The position numbers and the translations under genes are program-made. A stretch of 64,000 bases of DNA from Selaginella moellendorffii (lineage: Eukaryota; Streptophyta; Lycopodiopsida; Selaginellales; Selaginellaceae): contig NW_003314442.1 in the NCBI RefSeq assembly GCF_000143415.4, positions 1 through 64,000 on the forward strand, written 5' to 3'. Under the pieces are notes generated by a model. It was not told where the DNA came from. It saw only the letters and a program-made list of their open reading frames with translations, and made no database searches. Positions 48,687 through 59,475 of this stretch are shown here, piece by piece (the first letter of the stretch is position 1; each line of letters opens with the position of its first letter).

Positions 48687-50214
48687 TCATATGTAGAACT
48701 GGCCCTGCTTGGACTGCGCCTTCAAGTCCTTGAGCTTCTTGAGGATTTGCGAGTAGTACTCCTGCAAATACTTCTCCAGGGTGGTGCTCTCGTTGGGATC
48801 CACGCCCAGCAGCGAGTATGTGTCGGCCATTGGTGCAGAGAAAACAGTGTCACTGGTGAGGATCTGTGTCGTCGAACTCACTGCTAAGTTAAATAGAGAC
48901 TTAAAACAGTCACGCACCTCTGAGAATGTGAGCCGGTCTGCCGCATCGTTTGTCCACTGAAAGAAACGAGTGACGAGCCGCGCAAGCTTGAGGATTCCCA
49001 AGGGAACTGTTGTCACCTTGGCGTCCTGTCCTGCCAGCCTCTCGCAAAGACTAATCACCTGGAGAAGGAAAAAGGAAAACAATATCAGAACAGGCAGAGG
49101 ATCAAAACTTGCGTTGCTGTGACCTCTTGTGTCGTCCATGCGCGAGGACCTGCAAATGTGAGCATCTTGCGATCTGCCTTTTTGTTTCTCAGAGCCATGA
49201 GAGTTAGCCGCGCTACATCCTGGTAGAGAAGAATTTATCAAAAAGGAACAGTGCCATACTATAATGCAATCACCTGCGTGTCCATGTACGCAATCCGCGT
49301 AGGAGCATCTGTTCCCCACACTGCTTGGTCCTCGAGGACAGGCACTGCGTACTGCCCGATGAGACCCTGCAACGCAAGCAACATATAATTCTCGTTTGTT
49401 TTTCTTCTTTCACCTGCATGAATCCACACAATCTGATGATTGTGTAGTTGAGACCGGAGTCCGCAATGTACTTCTCGGTGCAACGCTTGATCTCCATGAG
49501 GGGTACCTCCGGATGCTGGTCGCAATTATGGATAGAAAAGAAGATGAACTTCTGGATTCCCATGGCCTTCGCGCATTGGATCAAAGCCACCTTCCCATCC
49601 CAATCAACCTGCAACCAAAAAGAAAAATAAGAACCGCGAGGAGCAGCTAGTATCCACACCGTTCTGATAGGCTCCTCCGGCCGACCGGTTGCACAGTCGA
49701 TGATGGTATGAATTCCCACCAAAGTGGCCGGTAGCGTCTCCGGCTTGCTCAAGTCACCCTGCAAATGATGAGTGAAGAAGCATGATAGCAAAAACGGCAC
49801 ACGTACGTTGACGACGGTGGCACCCCAGTCACGGAGGAAGTCCGCAGGCGCCGGGCGGGGACGGACGAGGCACCTGACATCGTAGCCTTCGTCAAGAGCT
49901 CGACGAACAACCTGCCTACCCAGCGTACCAGTTGCTCCCACAACCAGAACGCTGGTTGCACGTACTCGAGTGCCCGAAGTGGCCGCTACCATTGTCCCAG
50001 CGTCCGCACGAACACTCACTACTCCTCTCGCGCTCCTGCTCCTTGCTCCTTCCTGTGCGACCACACCTCTTCCGCCAATGCTCACCTCGCTAAATTCCCC
50101 TTCTCCCCACAACGAGCAACGCCGAGTTGCAAATACACTTCTCCTCCTCGTCCTCGTCCCACAGTGAGCTCCCAGTCCAGCAGCTGGAGTTGACGGAGCA
50201 CTCGTAGTCGCCAT
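48687..50214 (-). CDS. HCF244: HCF244-like atypical SDR for psbA translation / PSII assembly
   Basis: Chloroplast protein of the Ycf39/HCF244 family, an atypical short-chain dehydrogenase that promotes translation of psbA mRNA and D1 insertion (established in Arabidopsis). ATG 50214 gives a Ser/Thr/Arg-rich transit peptide, then VLVVGATGTLGRQVVRRAL with the GxxGxxG nucleotide-binding loop, DEGYDVRCLVRPRPAP, LSKPETLPATLVG, IHNCDQHPEVPLMEIK, GTDAPTRIAYMDTQ, LAGQDAKVTTVPL and the end ILKKLKDLKAQSKQ. Seven or eight exons with short introns. No broken frame seen. It lies 135 bp from the 3' end of the RING-pseudokinase gene on the same strand. Confidence 0.95.
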
Positions 50215-50349
50215 GATAAGACAAGGAGGAGGGAAGTGCCTGCAACTGAGTAGAGACTTGGATTTCCCTTTCCCTGCACCACGCAATCCACATCCCGAGT
50301 CATCTTAGATTAGAAGTTGACATGCTGATTAACATTATCTTATCTGAGA

Positions 50350-52833
50350 TCACTTGTACACTTTGATATTCTTCCCTAAGGCCGCGTACAGCTTGTTGCC
50401 TTTGTAGACCATCGACATTACTGCATCATCGCATGTAATGCTCTTCTTGACATCATCATCGTTGACATGCACCACCTATACAAACACACGCCACACAGAA
50501 TAAAAAAACAAAGCATGACAAATCCCAAGTGCAACCTTGATCGATTTGTCCCAGCCACCCGTACACAGACAGCCATCTGTAGAGATTGTGGCCAGGCACG
50601 ATATTGGTCCATCGTGAGGCCTGATGGAAGCATCGCATTTGCCATTCTTCCACACCTGTAACTCAAGTTGAGTTCAACCAAACAGAGCGCGAGCTATTTA
50701 CCTGAATGCCACCGTTGTCGAGACCACAGACAACAGCTTCATCGTCAGAAGAGATGGATAGTGCTCGGATAGGATCAGTTCCAACGTTTAAAACTCCAAC
50801 TGAGCCAAAGTCGCTACGAGACCAGATGCGGATGCAGCCATCCCAGCTTCCAGAATACAGAAGTCCTCCGCCTACTGCAAGAGTTGAGACCACTCCTCGG
50901 TGGCCACAGAACGTTCCCAAAAGGCTGTGCGTCTGCAAAACATTCCTGCACATTTATTTTTCTAGACATAGCTCTGCATACCTCTGTACACCACGCTTTG
51001 ACAAGCATGTCACCGCTGCCACTGTAGAGAACGCCGTCGTCCGAGATAACAAGAGACGCGACACCAGTGAACCGCCAGTCGTTGTGGTCTTGCCATTTAG
51101 CCACGGGATGCTTCTGAAACGGTTGCGAAAGTTTCCATACGCAGATAAGTCGACCGTAATCGCCAGTGTAGCACACCTGAGAAGCTTCGTCTACCGCTAG
51201 AGCTTGAATACGTTGAGGATGCTGGTCTTCCCAGCTCCAGAGCAGAGATTCATCCTAACATTCCGAAATCAACTGGACGCTTCAGAAGAAAGATTTTCTC
51301 TCACCTGCAAAGACCAGAGCCGCACAGTTTTATCAAAGGAGACGCTCACCAAATTCGCTCCTGCAGCAGCAGTAAACGCAGAGGCTAGGTTCAAAAGCTA
51401 GAAGTTGGTAAGACACAAAACTCACCGCAAAAAGCGAGGGAAGTGATGCAACCCGTGTGACCTTCGAGCGTTGTGGTCTCCTCAAGCTGCAGGTCTTGCT
51501 GCTCCTGGTCTTGGAAAACTTCCTCTTTCATCAACATGTCCAGTGCTTGAAGCCCGAAGCACCAGCTTATCTGCGCGGGCGGAGCGTCCTCTTCGTCATT
51601 GGTAACTGAAGTCTCTGGAGAACGCAGCAGCTTGAGATGGTGGCAAAACTCTTTCATGGTTGGCCTCTCATCCGGGTGCTCCGCAAGGCAACTCAGCAAA
51701 AACTCTTGAAACGGACTGTCACCATGTCCCGCGGCGCCAAGGAGTGTTCTTTTCTGCTTAACCTCATCGCAAGCTTGCTTGAATGACAGCGCTGGGCAGG
51801 GTCGATCGAGAATGAGGTGGAGGAGAAAGCATGCGAGCGACCATACATCGGATGACTCCTGGTTTTCGCTTTCCAAGGTCCCTGCCCCAGAGGAAAGTGC
51901 TACCAACATCTCTGGACTTGTGAAATGCCATGCTTCACGAGTAGTTTTGTCATCCACTAGACTCCGATGCATGGCACCACGAAGCTCCAGTGCCCCGTTC
52001 CAGTGCATAATGATGCGACCAAACTGGCTCACTTGGAACATCTCCATGCCAAAAATTCCCAGCACCATCCCTTGGGAGTGGATTTGCATCAGTATCTCGC
52101 ACAAGTCCGCGGCAGCATCGGCGAGGCGGCCTCCTTGGACATGGTGCGCAGAAAGGCTTGTCGACCCAAATGAGATGTTATTTACCAGGTAGAGCTTGCT
52201 ATGCTCGTCATTCAACCACACTCCCACAACTTTGCACGCCGCTTGGCACAGCGAAGCTACCCTCAACAGCGCTAATATCTCCTTTCTCGATCCCTGTGAA
52301 AGCCCCTGCTGCCAAAGCTTCATCGCCGCCTCTTCTCTGCGCAAATCATCCTTGCCAGCAAGAATGCTTCTCCATTTCCTGCTGCTCCCAAGGAGCAAGA
52401 AGAGCGAAACGCGAAGCCCATCACCTAGCTGCCCATGCAAGAGATCCCCGGACGAGCTTGAATCTGAGCTTGAGCTGACGCAAATAGAAACCAAACCTGG
52501 GAACGGGTGGAGGAGATCACGCAGCACAAACTGTCCAGCTCCTTCCACAGACAATGACGATGGAGCGACAGTAGCAGGCCGAGGACGACGACTCCTACCA
52601 GATAGTCGCAGCAGCTCAAAGTTCTTGGGGAGCGATGACGGATACGCAAGGGCCGTGACGTGAGAGCACTCGGGGCACCGAACAAACCGCTGCTGCTGCT
52701 GCTGTTGCCGGTCTCGAGCAAGGTGGACAACGCACTCCTGGCACAGCGTGTGGCCGCATCTTAAAACTCGCGGAACATGCTCCCCTTCCTCCTCAAAACC
52801 TTGGAGACAGACGCAGCATTCGGCCTCCTCCAT
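50350..52833 (-). CDS. RING - pseudokinase - WD40 protein
   Basis: Start ATG 52833. A C3HC4-type RING opens the protein (CCVCLQGFEEE, RCGHTLCQECV, RCPEC), followed by a protein-kinase-like domain and, from about 51.45 kb, WD40 repeats encoded by small exons (LEGHTGCITSLAFC, WDGCIRIWSRSDFG, VLYSGSGDMLVKAWCT), ending VYKGNKLYAALGKNIKVYK at 50350. In the kinase part the catalytic loop has HSQGMVLGIFGMEM where HRDxKxxN is expected, and QFG replaces DFG; TSPEML and DVWSLACFLLHLIL are conserved. It is therefore probably a pseudokinase. RING plus WD40 suggests a ubiquitin ligase using the propeller to bind substrate. RING/kinase/WD40 fusions exist in plants, but I cannot name an orthologue. Confidence 0.85.
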
Positions 52834-52855
52834 CGAACTTTACCTAAACTCTTCT

Positions 52856-54965
52856 CAGTCCCAGGCAACTTGAGCGTTTGACTTGGTACAGTCGAAGGGA
52901 CCCAGTTGCGTTCCATTCTTTCGAACCTGCCAGGACATGACGGCTTGATCACCCAGCCACGAAGATCAAAATACCAGCACCACGTACCGGAGACCACGGG
53001 CCTGGCTGAGGTTCTGCTTTATTGGGAGGCGAATGTTGTACTGGTCCGGGCTTGAGAATGTTTCCATCCTACAGAGTTCCAGATGCATTCCAGTTAGTAC
53101 TCTGTAAAATAAACAAGAATTCAACCTCTTTGATCGCTTCAGCTGACGACTCTGTCGATGCTCCATCACAGCTAGTAGCTATCCAAATTTTCTTCTTCTC
53201 CTGCACAGGCGACGCCAAACGGCCGACAGCCCTCTTTGCAAACGCGAAGAACGAGCCCTTCTCTTTGGCTACGCTGGGACCAGAATTTAGCAAACCACCG
53301 TTCACTCCCAACGGACTTTTAGTAGCTGAAGGAACGGGGCCGTCCTTCAAACTTGACTCGCTGTTCTCGTCTGTATGTCCCTTTTTCTTTAAGTTCTCCT
53401 GTTCCCCTGATATTACCTTGCGTAAGTGCGGGGCTGACGGAATAGCCGAAGAAACGCGCTCGATGCTAGCTGTTGACGGCGGCTTTCCTTTAGGCAAACC
53501 ATGCGGCTTTGTTTTGGAGCTCGGCATACCAGGAGGGATTCTAACTGCAGCCCTGGTAGCATAGTGATGTGTTGGTCTTCCCTGCATTGTGACGAAAGAA
53601 AGAGTCAAGTCAGCGAATACTTGTAAGAACTAACTCACAGCATCAAAAAATCCGAGTTTGGGAGATGGCATCTTCAGTGCAGTTGGCTTTGATCGCGAGT
53701 CCTCTGACAATAGCGCGTTTGTTTTTGTCTGATCCTTCTTCAAACTCGAAACGTATCCCGTGTCCAAATCTTCTAGAATCTCATCATGAGCATCGGATAC
53801 TGAGCAGGATTGCAACGAGCAGCTCGGCTCCCCTTCACTTGTGACTGAGACGTCGCTGGACAAACGCACTGCCGAGGATCTTTCTGCTGTGAACGCATCA
53901 GTATGCCCTGTGACAGAGGAAGCCATCAGTAACCAATACATATTCATGATGAGTGCGAACCTGGAAGAACTCTCCCCAGTGTATCTTTAACTCTCCTAGA
54001 AACGGAGGTTACTCTCTTGCCCAAGTTAGATTCCTTCTGCGGCTTTAATGGACGAGGAATAGTCTTTCTCTCGTCTGTGTGAAGAGTTAAAGGAAGTTTG
54101 ATCGAAAAAATCACAAGAAAGAAGCTGAAAAAGGATATGTGAATGTACTGGGAAGTCGTAACCGAGTGCCCTTTTGAATAGCAGATTCTATCGCTTTTTT
54201 TGCAGGAGCGCACCTGGGAACCACTGGACTCGGCAAGCCCTGAAACATATATAAGGCATTGGCATACAAATAAAGCTCCAAACTTACAGAGATGTCTCGA
54301 GCAGACTCGTCCGGCCCCTGAATGATCGATATGTCTAAGAACAAGTAAAAAGAACATGAGTCTCATACAGCAAGGAACGGAAAAACATACCAAGCGGCTT
54401 AGAACGGCTGTCGAATCTTTCAGAAAAACATTTCACTCGCAAACTGTCCCTGTTGGAATTCTTCTCCACGCTTGTGTTGCACTCGTCGTGTAAACTGGAC
54501 TTTACTTCAAGAGTGGGTAGCTCCGGCAGCTTCTTGGGTGATGATCGCGTTGGTATGGGAAGCTCGTCCGGATCCAAAACACCTGGAGCGTGCTACACAT
54601 TCGATGTAAAATTCAGGTGCGCAGCACGAAAAATTCACCTTCGCCAGTGAGAAAGGCCTTATCCCACGCAAGACTCTTCCTCAAGTTATGGTACTTCTTG
54701 ATTTTTCGAACTGGAGGAACCGGAGCCACAACAGGAGCATCCTCGACCGTGACATCTAGAAGCCAGAGAAATGGGGGATCCAGGGAAAAGACTTCAAATT
54801 TTGCCTACCTCGAGATCCCTGATTCCGCATTTCCGGTGGCGGATCGTCGTCCTCCATAACAACAGGACAAGAAGAAGCTGCGGCACTACCCGGCAGAAGA
54901 CTGTCGTCCTCAATCGACATGTCGAGGATGGAGAGCCTGTCCCGCCGACGCGCCTTGCCCGCCAT
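52856..54965 (-). CDS. conserved plant protein with KSLAWDKAF motif
   Basis: About 10 exons from ATG 54965. The N-terminus is MAGKARRRDRLSILDMS, then acidic; next come KIKKYHNLRKSLAWDKAFL and GEGVLDPDELPI, a block I recall as recurring in plant proteins of unclear function. The rest is Ser/Pro/Lys-rich and probably disordered, with repeated basic patches (KESNLGKRVTSVSRRVKDTL, SFFAFAKRAVGRLASPV). The C-terminal exons give GNILKPGPVQHSPPNKAEPQ and ..GPFDCTKSNAQVAWD, with the stop at 52856. This is the intact source of the pseudogene at 40991-42095. Only 22 bp separate its stop from the ATG of the next gene on the same strand, so its 3' UTR must overlap that gene, or the two are co-transcribed. 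A microtubule or chromatin role would fit a basic disordered protein but is not shown. Confidence 0.7.
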
Positions 54966-55044
54966 AGCTGCGCTCTCCCCTTCGCCTCTCCTAGCAATCC
55001 GACCTAAACCAACGAGCGGGAAGTGCCGTACATGTTAACGTTAC

Positions 55045-55824
55045 AATTTTTATTCCTCCACTTATTTCTATGCTCTATGATTAGAACTAAACTAATTAAA
55101 ACGATGCTGCTCTGTAAATCGCGCGTTTCGAACCCTGCTCCTGTCGAAATGCCATCTGGATTTCTGGATGGATCTTTCCCTTTTTCAGCTGACTTAAAGT
55201 ATTTTTAAATGCATTAAAAAGTAGAATGTGCTATGGAACACTTGGTTTGCTTTAGATTTTTAACATTTTCTCTAAGCATGTGATCAAATGCAATTTAGCA
55301 AGCTAAGGTCAAATTCAACAGCTTGAGCTTGCTAAGGTCAAATTCAACAGCATGTAAAGACCATATAGCTTTTTGTCTCTATTATTTGGTATTTGATCTA
55401 AATGACAAAGTTATGAGGAGAATGCTTGCCTTCTGGTGGTGCAGCCGCCAATGGTGTTGAGCTTCTCCATACTTAGTGATGACTATAGATGTGTCTTCTA
55501 TACATCCACCACACCTCTCCTACACTCAAAAGATAAGATTCTATGTCTTGACTTGAGCTGTATAGAAAGCACATAGTATAAATTCCTTTTGGTCATCTTC
55601 TGGCCTAATAACCATTGGTAAGGAAGTGTCACAAACACAAATAAATTCCAAGATGAAGGTGAGTCTTTTTAACTTTGACATTTTGCCCTTTGTAAACCAC
55701 AAGATCTATTAATGTTATTGCCAATAAGCTGGTTTTACATGAGTTGTTTTGCTTCTTGCAAGCATGATCTGATGGATAAATTTTAACACAATTTTAAATT
55801 GAAGATTATCCTAAATTATACTTG
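55045..55824. other. AT-rich flank, no gene seen
   Basis: Begins where homology between the intact gene and its pseudogene copy ends. It contains a short direct duplication (AGCTAAGGTCAAATTCAACAG-like words at about 55300 and 55335). No supported gene. Confidence 0.5.
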
Positions 55825-55956
55825 GATGAGGGGCTTGGCACCCAAACTACCATTGACCTATGCCTCCATGTTTATTAGTGACTTCTCCTTGATCAGATTC
55901 CCCTATGTAGCTAGATTTTTCTCTAAGGATGTCATCTTGGAGCTAGTTTATACTCA
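55825..55956 (+). pseudogene. nad5: mitochondrial nad5-like fragment (NUMT), downstream part
   Basis: The plus strand reads MRGLAPKLPLTYASM, DFSLIRFPYVARFFSKD, VILELVYT, corresponding to the Nad5 segment that follows the piece at 43275-43515 (plant Nad5 has QDMRKMGGLAS..PLTYA, then GFYSKDVILELAYT). Three residues are missing after MR. It stops at a point where the match to nad5 abruptly ends. The fragment is non-functional. Confidence 0.85.
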
Positions 55957-58626
55957 CTTTGATGGGGATACTAGCTGGAGGGAGGTAGTGTTTGGCTCTA
56001 CTCCTATCCAGAGGGCATCATTGGTAGACTTTAGGGGAGTAGAAAAGTAGTGAGACACAGCACTATGCCGGTCTCCTTGCATATGGCTCTCAATCCCATG
56101 AGTGGAAGAGATGCACCAAATGTCATGGTTATCCCCTTCGTCATCCTCTTTAGTCATTAAATTCCTTTCTAGAGTTCCCAATCGGCCCTTTATCCCTCTC
56201 CACCCAATGCAATCCCACCTCTGGCTGTGGGTTGCCCCACCAAAACCCTCCCACCCCATTGGGGTTGGCCGGCCATTGGCTATGTTTTTACAAGCACTCT
56301 AGAGAGTTATTTTTTATTCAAGTTCTAGATAGCAAAGTCTCAAAAAATCCAACAAATAGTAGTAGTTGATTTATCCAGAATAAAGAATACCACAAAGAGG
56401 TGTTACAAAATTTTGAAGTTATTTAGAAGTTTTGAAAATGTCTATTCAAGTAGTCATAGTTTTATAAACACTAATATAAAATGGAAGACTACTTGAAACA
56501 AAAGAATATAAAAAAAAATTATTAGCAAAAAGAAATACTTATATTATCCTTTCTATATTGGCTTTTCCTTTCTTGTGTTATCATTTGTTCACTTTTTTAC
56601 TTTTTTTATACTGTTAATTCTTTATTTTCTTCCCTTTCCTAAACTCAAATCTTTTTGTCTCTGCTTTTTTCCTTCCTTTAATACCTCCTTTAATCATTAT
56701 CTTTCTTATTTTGGTTACTTTTGTCCTCTTTCTCCCTTAATTTTTTTTGTTCTCCTTTTTTAGTTTTTCTTTGTGCTCCTCCCTTTTATCATCTTCACTT
56801 TTGTCTAAGTTATCTTTGTACTCCTCCTCTCTTGGTTTTTTCTTGTTCTCCTCCTCCTTTAGTATCTCACTTTGGTACTTTTTTTTGAACATTGATCCAC
56901 TTGGTTGTTCAATAGCTAAAGTATTGCCCAATTCATGATAGATGTACTTTGAGAAGCAAGTACAAAAAAAACTATATTAAAACTTACCCTCTTGAATAAT
57001 AATTCTTCTATTATAATTAGTCATTACTTTTGTAGCAATGAATTCTAATCCAATAGGATTAGAAAACAAACTACCAAACCAATGGATTTAGCCATCTCCA
57101 TCCTTAACAATATAAATGTTTTTAGATATAACAATAGTTTTCCCTAAAATAAAAACCAAATTTAAAACTAAGAAAATAAAAGTTTACCTATACAATAACT
57201 CTTAAACTTTTCCTTTATGATTTTTATAACCTTATTATTTTTGCCAATTATGTTGGTAACTTTGGAAGTGAGTGCTAGCACTACAAGGTTTGAACTTTGA
57301 TAAACATATTATTTAATGAACTCTAAAGTATCAAAAACATTAAAGATTTCACTCGAAGTGGCAAAATGACTACTAAATAGTGCATTTTATAAGGTCTCCT
57401 TTTCAAAAAAGCTTTCAAGTGCACTATAAGAGAAGTTTATAAGAAAGCAAAACAATATTAAAAAAAAGTTTTATAGTTCATGCATTCTTTTGTTATAAGC
57501 CACTTTGCTACTACTACCACTAGAAGAAGAACAACACAATTGGCTTTGGAAAAAAAAAAAAACAACACTTACATATCTTAGATGAAAAAACCACATCTAT
57601 ATATCTTTATGGTAAATAGTGCCAATGCCACCAATACTAATAGCCTTGCTCATGTAAAAGAAGTTTTATAAGAAAGCAAAACAATCTAATAAAACCTCTA
57701 ACAATTCATATTCTAACACTTACAAAAACAAAATTAGAGGGTAGTGCCAATAGTACCTTTATAACTAGGCTTCCTATAAAAAAAGTTTATGAGAAAATAA
57801 GAAAATAACAAAAACAACTCTTATAGTTCATATATTCTTTCCTTATAAATCATTCTAACTCCAATGACACTGCCACCACTGGAAAAATAGTGCAATTAGC
57901 TTCAAAAGGAAAAAAAAAAACTATACTTACATATCTCGATGATTACACCATAACTAACTCTACCATAGTGATCCCTACACCCTTCAATTTCTCCCAACCC
58001 TCCACTATTGGTTACAATATAGTTACCACCTTAATCATGACTCATTGACCCACTAAGGGTGATAGAAATGATATAAACACTAACAATTGCCTTTGCCACC
58101 AAACTCGACAAGGAACTATTACTTGCCATCCCAACTAGCACTAACACTAACACTATCAAATCAATTGAATCATCACCCTAATCAATGGAACTCATACTAC
58201 ATTTGGCCACCTAAAGGTTTAGAAATGAAAGGTAAAGCACAAACATTGCCACTACAAAGGTGCCAAAATTCACTAATAGTTCAGTTTTAGTTTTAGTTTT
58301 GCTCACTTTATAAAGAAATTTTACCTTCCAATTACACAAACACCGTTTTGACCCTTGCCTGCCACTTGGAACCACTATAGTCACCTCCAACAGTGTCAAT
58401 TCCCAAGGCTATAAGCACTATCCTTGACAAAGAACCATGACTAGTGTAGTAAAGTTTCCTAATCTTGCTGTGGGGAGACTGATGGCTAGGAATTGTGTAT
58501 ATGCATAGCAAAAAAGCTTATTGGGTCCTTAGATCTATATCTAGATCACTAACACTTTTACTAACTTTGTGCTTCTGTGTTCTTGGTAGAGCTTGCCATG
58601 CAACTAGCTATATAACAAAATATCCA
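55957..58626. other. AT-rich region, no supported gene
   Basis: Strongly AT-rich, with long homopolymer and pyrimidine tracts (about 56540-56900). A minus-strand Lys/Glu-rich frame at 56737-56931 is a compositional artefact. Part of it (57430-57930) is a diverged repeat listed separately. Confidence 0.5.
57430..57930. repeat. three diverged tandem units (~120-230 bp spacing)
   Basis: Segments built on AAGTTTATAAGAAAGCAAAA and TAGTTCATRYATTCTTT-type words recur at about 57430, 57658 and 57780, each followed by a patch describing a similar GCCACC-rich word. They are old and divergent. No coding content. Confidence 0.5.
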
Positions 58627-58825
58627 TGTAAGCTCCTAAGTCTGGACTTCCCGGGAGGTCACTTAACCTAGTACTATTCAAACCCAAGGCTACTTGGGGT
58701 TTAGGGTAGAAACCTAAAACCTTTAACCGATTGAAAAATGAGGTGCATTTTTATTCATAAGCCCTTTCCCTCTATATTTGAACCCTATAAACTGTCTCTC
58801 AAGTCATTCTCTTTGGTTGCTTACA
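58627..58825 (-). repeat. TRIM LTR (left copy; 3' LTR on minus strand)
   Basis: Bounded by TGTAAGC and GCTTACA. Contains GGACTTCCCGGGAGGTCAC and CCTAGTACTATTC from 58644, corresponding to the complement of the 3' half of plant 5S rRNA. It shares the later blocks GGTGCA.TTTTATTCAT and ATATTTGAACCCTAT with the right copy. Confidence 0.85.
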
Positions 58826-58938
58826 ATCCACCACACTTCTCTACAAATTCACGCCCTCGTGAACAGAAGCTAAGAGCCGCAACTCTCCTGAGAGCCCTGC
58901 TCTCTTAACACCCTACCCCTTGAGTTGAGCCTAGCGGG

Positions 58939-59461
58939 AGCAAATTGGACCAGTCAGATGTCAATCAATATGTGGTGTGATTCCCCTAGCCAACTAATAG
59001 AGTCAGACCTGCCCCTCAGGAGCAAACTAGACTAGCCAAATGTCAATCAATATGTGGTGTGATTCCCCTAGCCAACCAACAGACAGGAGAGCCCTGCTCT
59101 CCTGACACCCTACCCCTCGGGTCGAGCCCAATAGGAGCAAACTGGACCAACCAAATGTCCTCGGGTCGAGCCCAGCAGGAGCAAATTGGACCAGCCAGAT
59201 GTCAATCAATATATGGTGTGATTCCCCTAGCCAACCAACAGAGTCAGACCCACCCTTCGGGAGCAAACTGGACTAGCCAAATGTCAATCAATATGTGGTG
59301 TGATTCCCTTAGTCAACTAGATGTCAATTAATATGTGGTGTGATTCCCCTAACCAACCAACAGAATCAGACCCACCCCTCGAGAGCAAATTGGACCAACC
59401 AAATGTCAATCAATATATGGTGTGATTCCCTTAGTCAACCAATAAAGTTGGACCCAAGACC
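58939..59461. repeat. ~82-bp tandem repeat filling the TRIM interior
   Basis: Units open with AGCAAAYTGGACYAGCCA, continue ATGTCAATCAATATGTGGTG and ATTCCCCTAGCCAAC, and end in a CAGACCCACCCCTC-like block. Starts at 58939, 59021, 59136 (truncated), 59180, 59262 and about 59385. Two units are exactly 82 bp; others carry internal deletions or insertions. No protein is encoded; the open frames across it come from the periodicity. Confidence 0.9.
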
Positions 59462-59473
59462 CCTCTAATACCA
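59462..59473 (-). other. retrotransposon primer-binding site (initiator tRNA-Met type)
   Basis: Minus strand TGGTATTAGAGG compares with the usual TGGTATCAGAGC, two mismatches in twelve, placed 2 bp inside the LTR. Confidence 0.8.
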
Positions 59474-59475
59474 AA

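Noticed and set aside
56737-56931. Lys/Glu-rich minus-strand ORF
   Set aside because: Low-complexity product of a CTCCTT-type pyrimidine tract.
59027-59331. Open frames on both strands over the 82-bp repeat
   Set aside because: Arise from repeat periodicity inside the TRIM element; internally repetitive peptides with no family resemblance.
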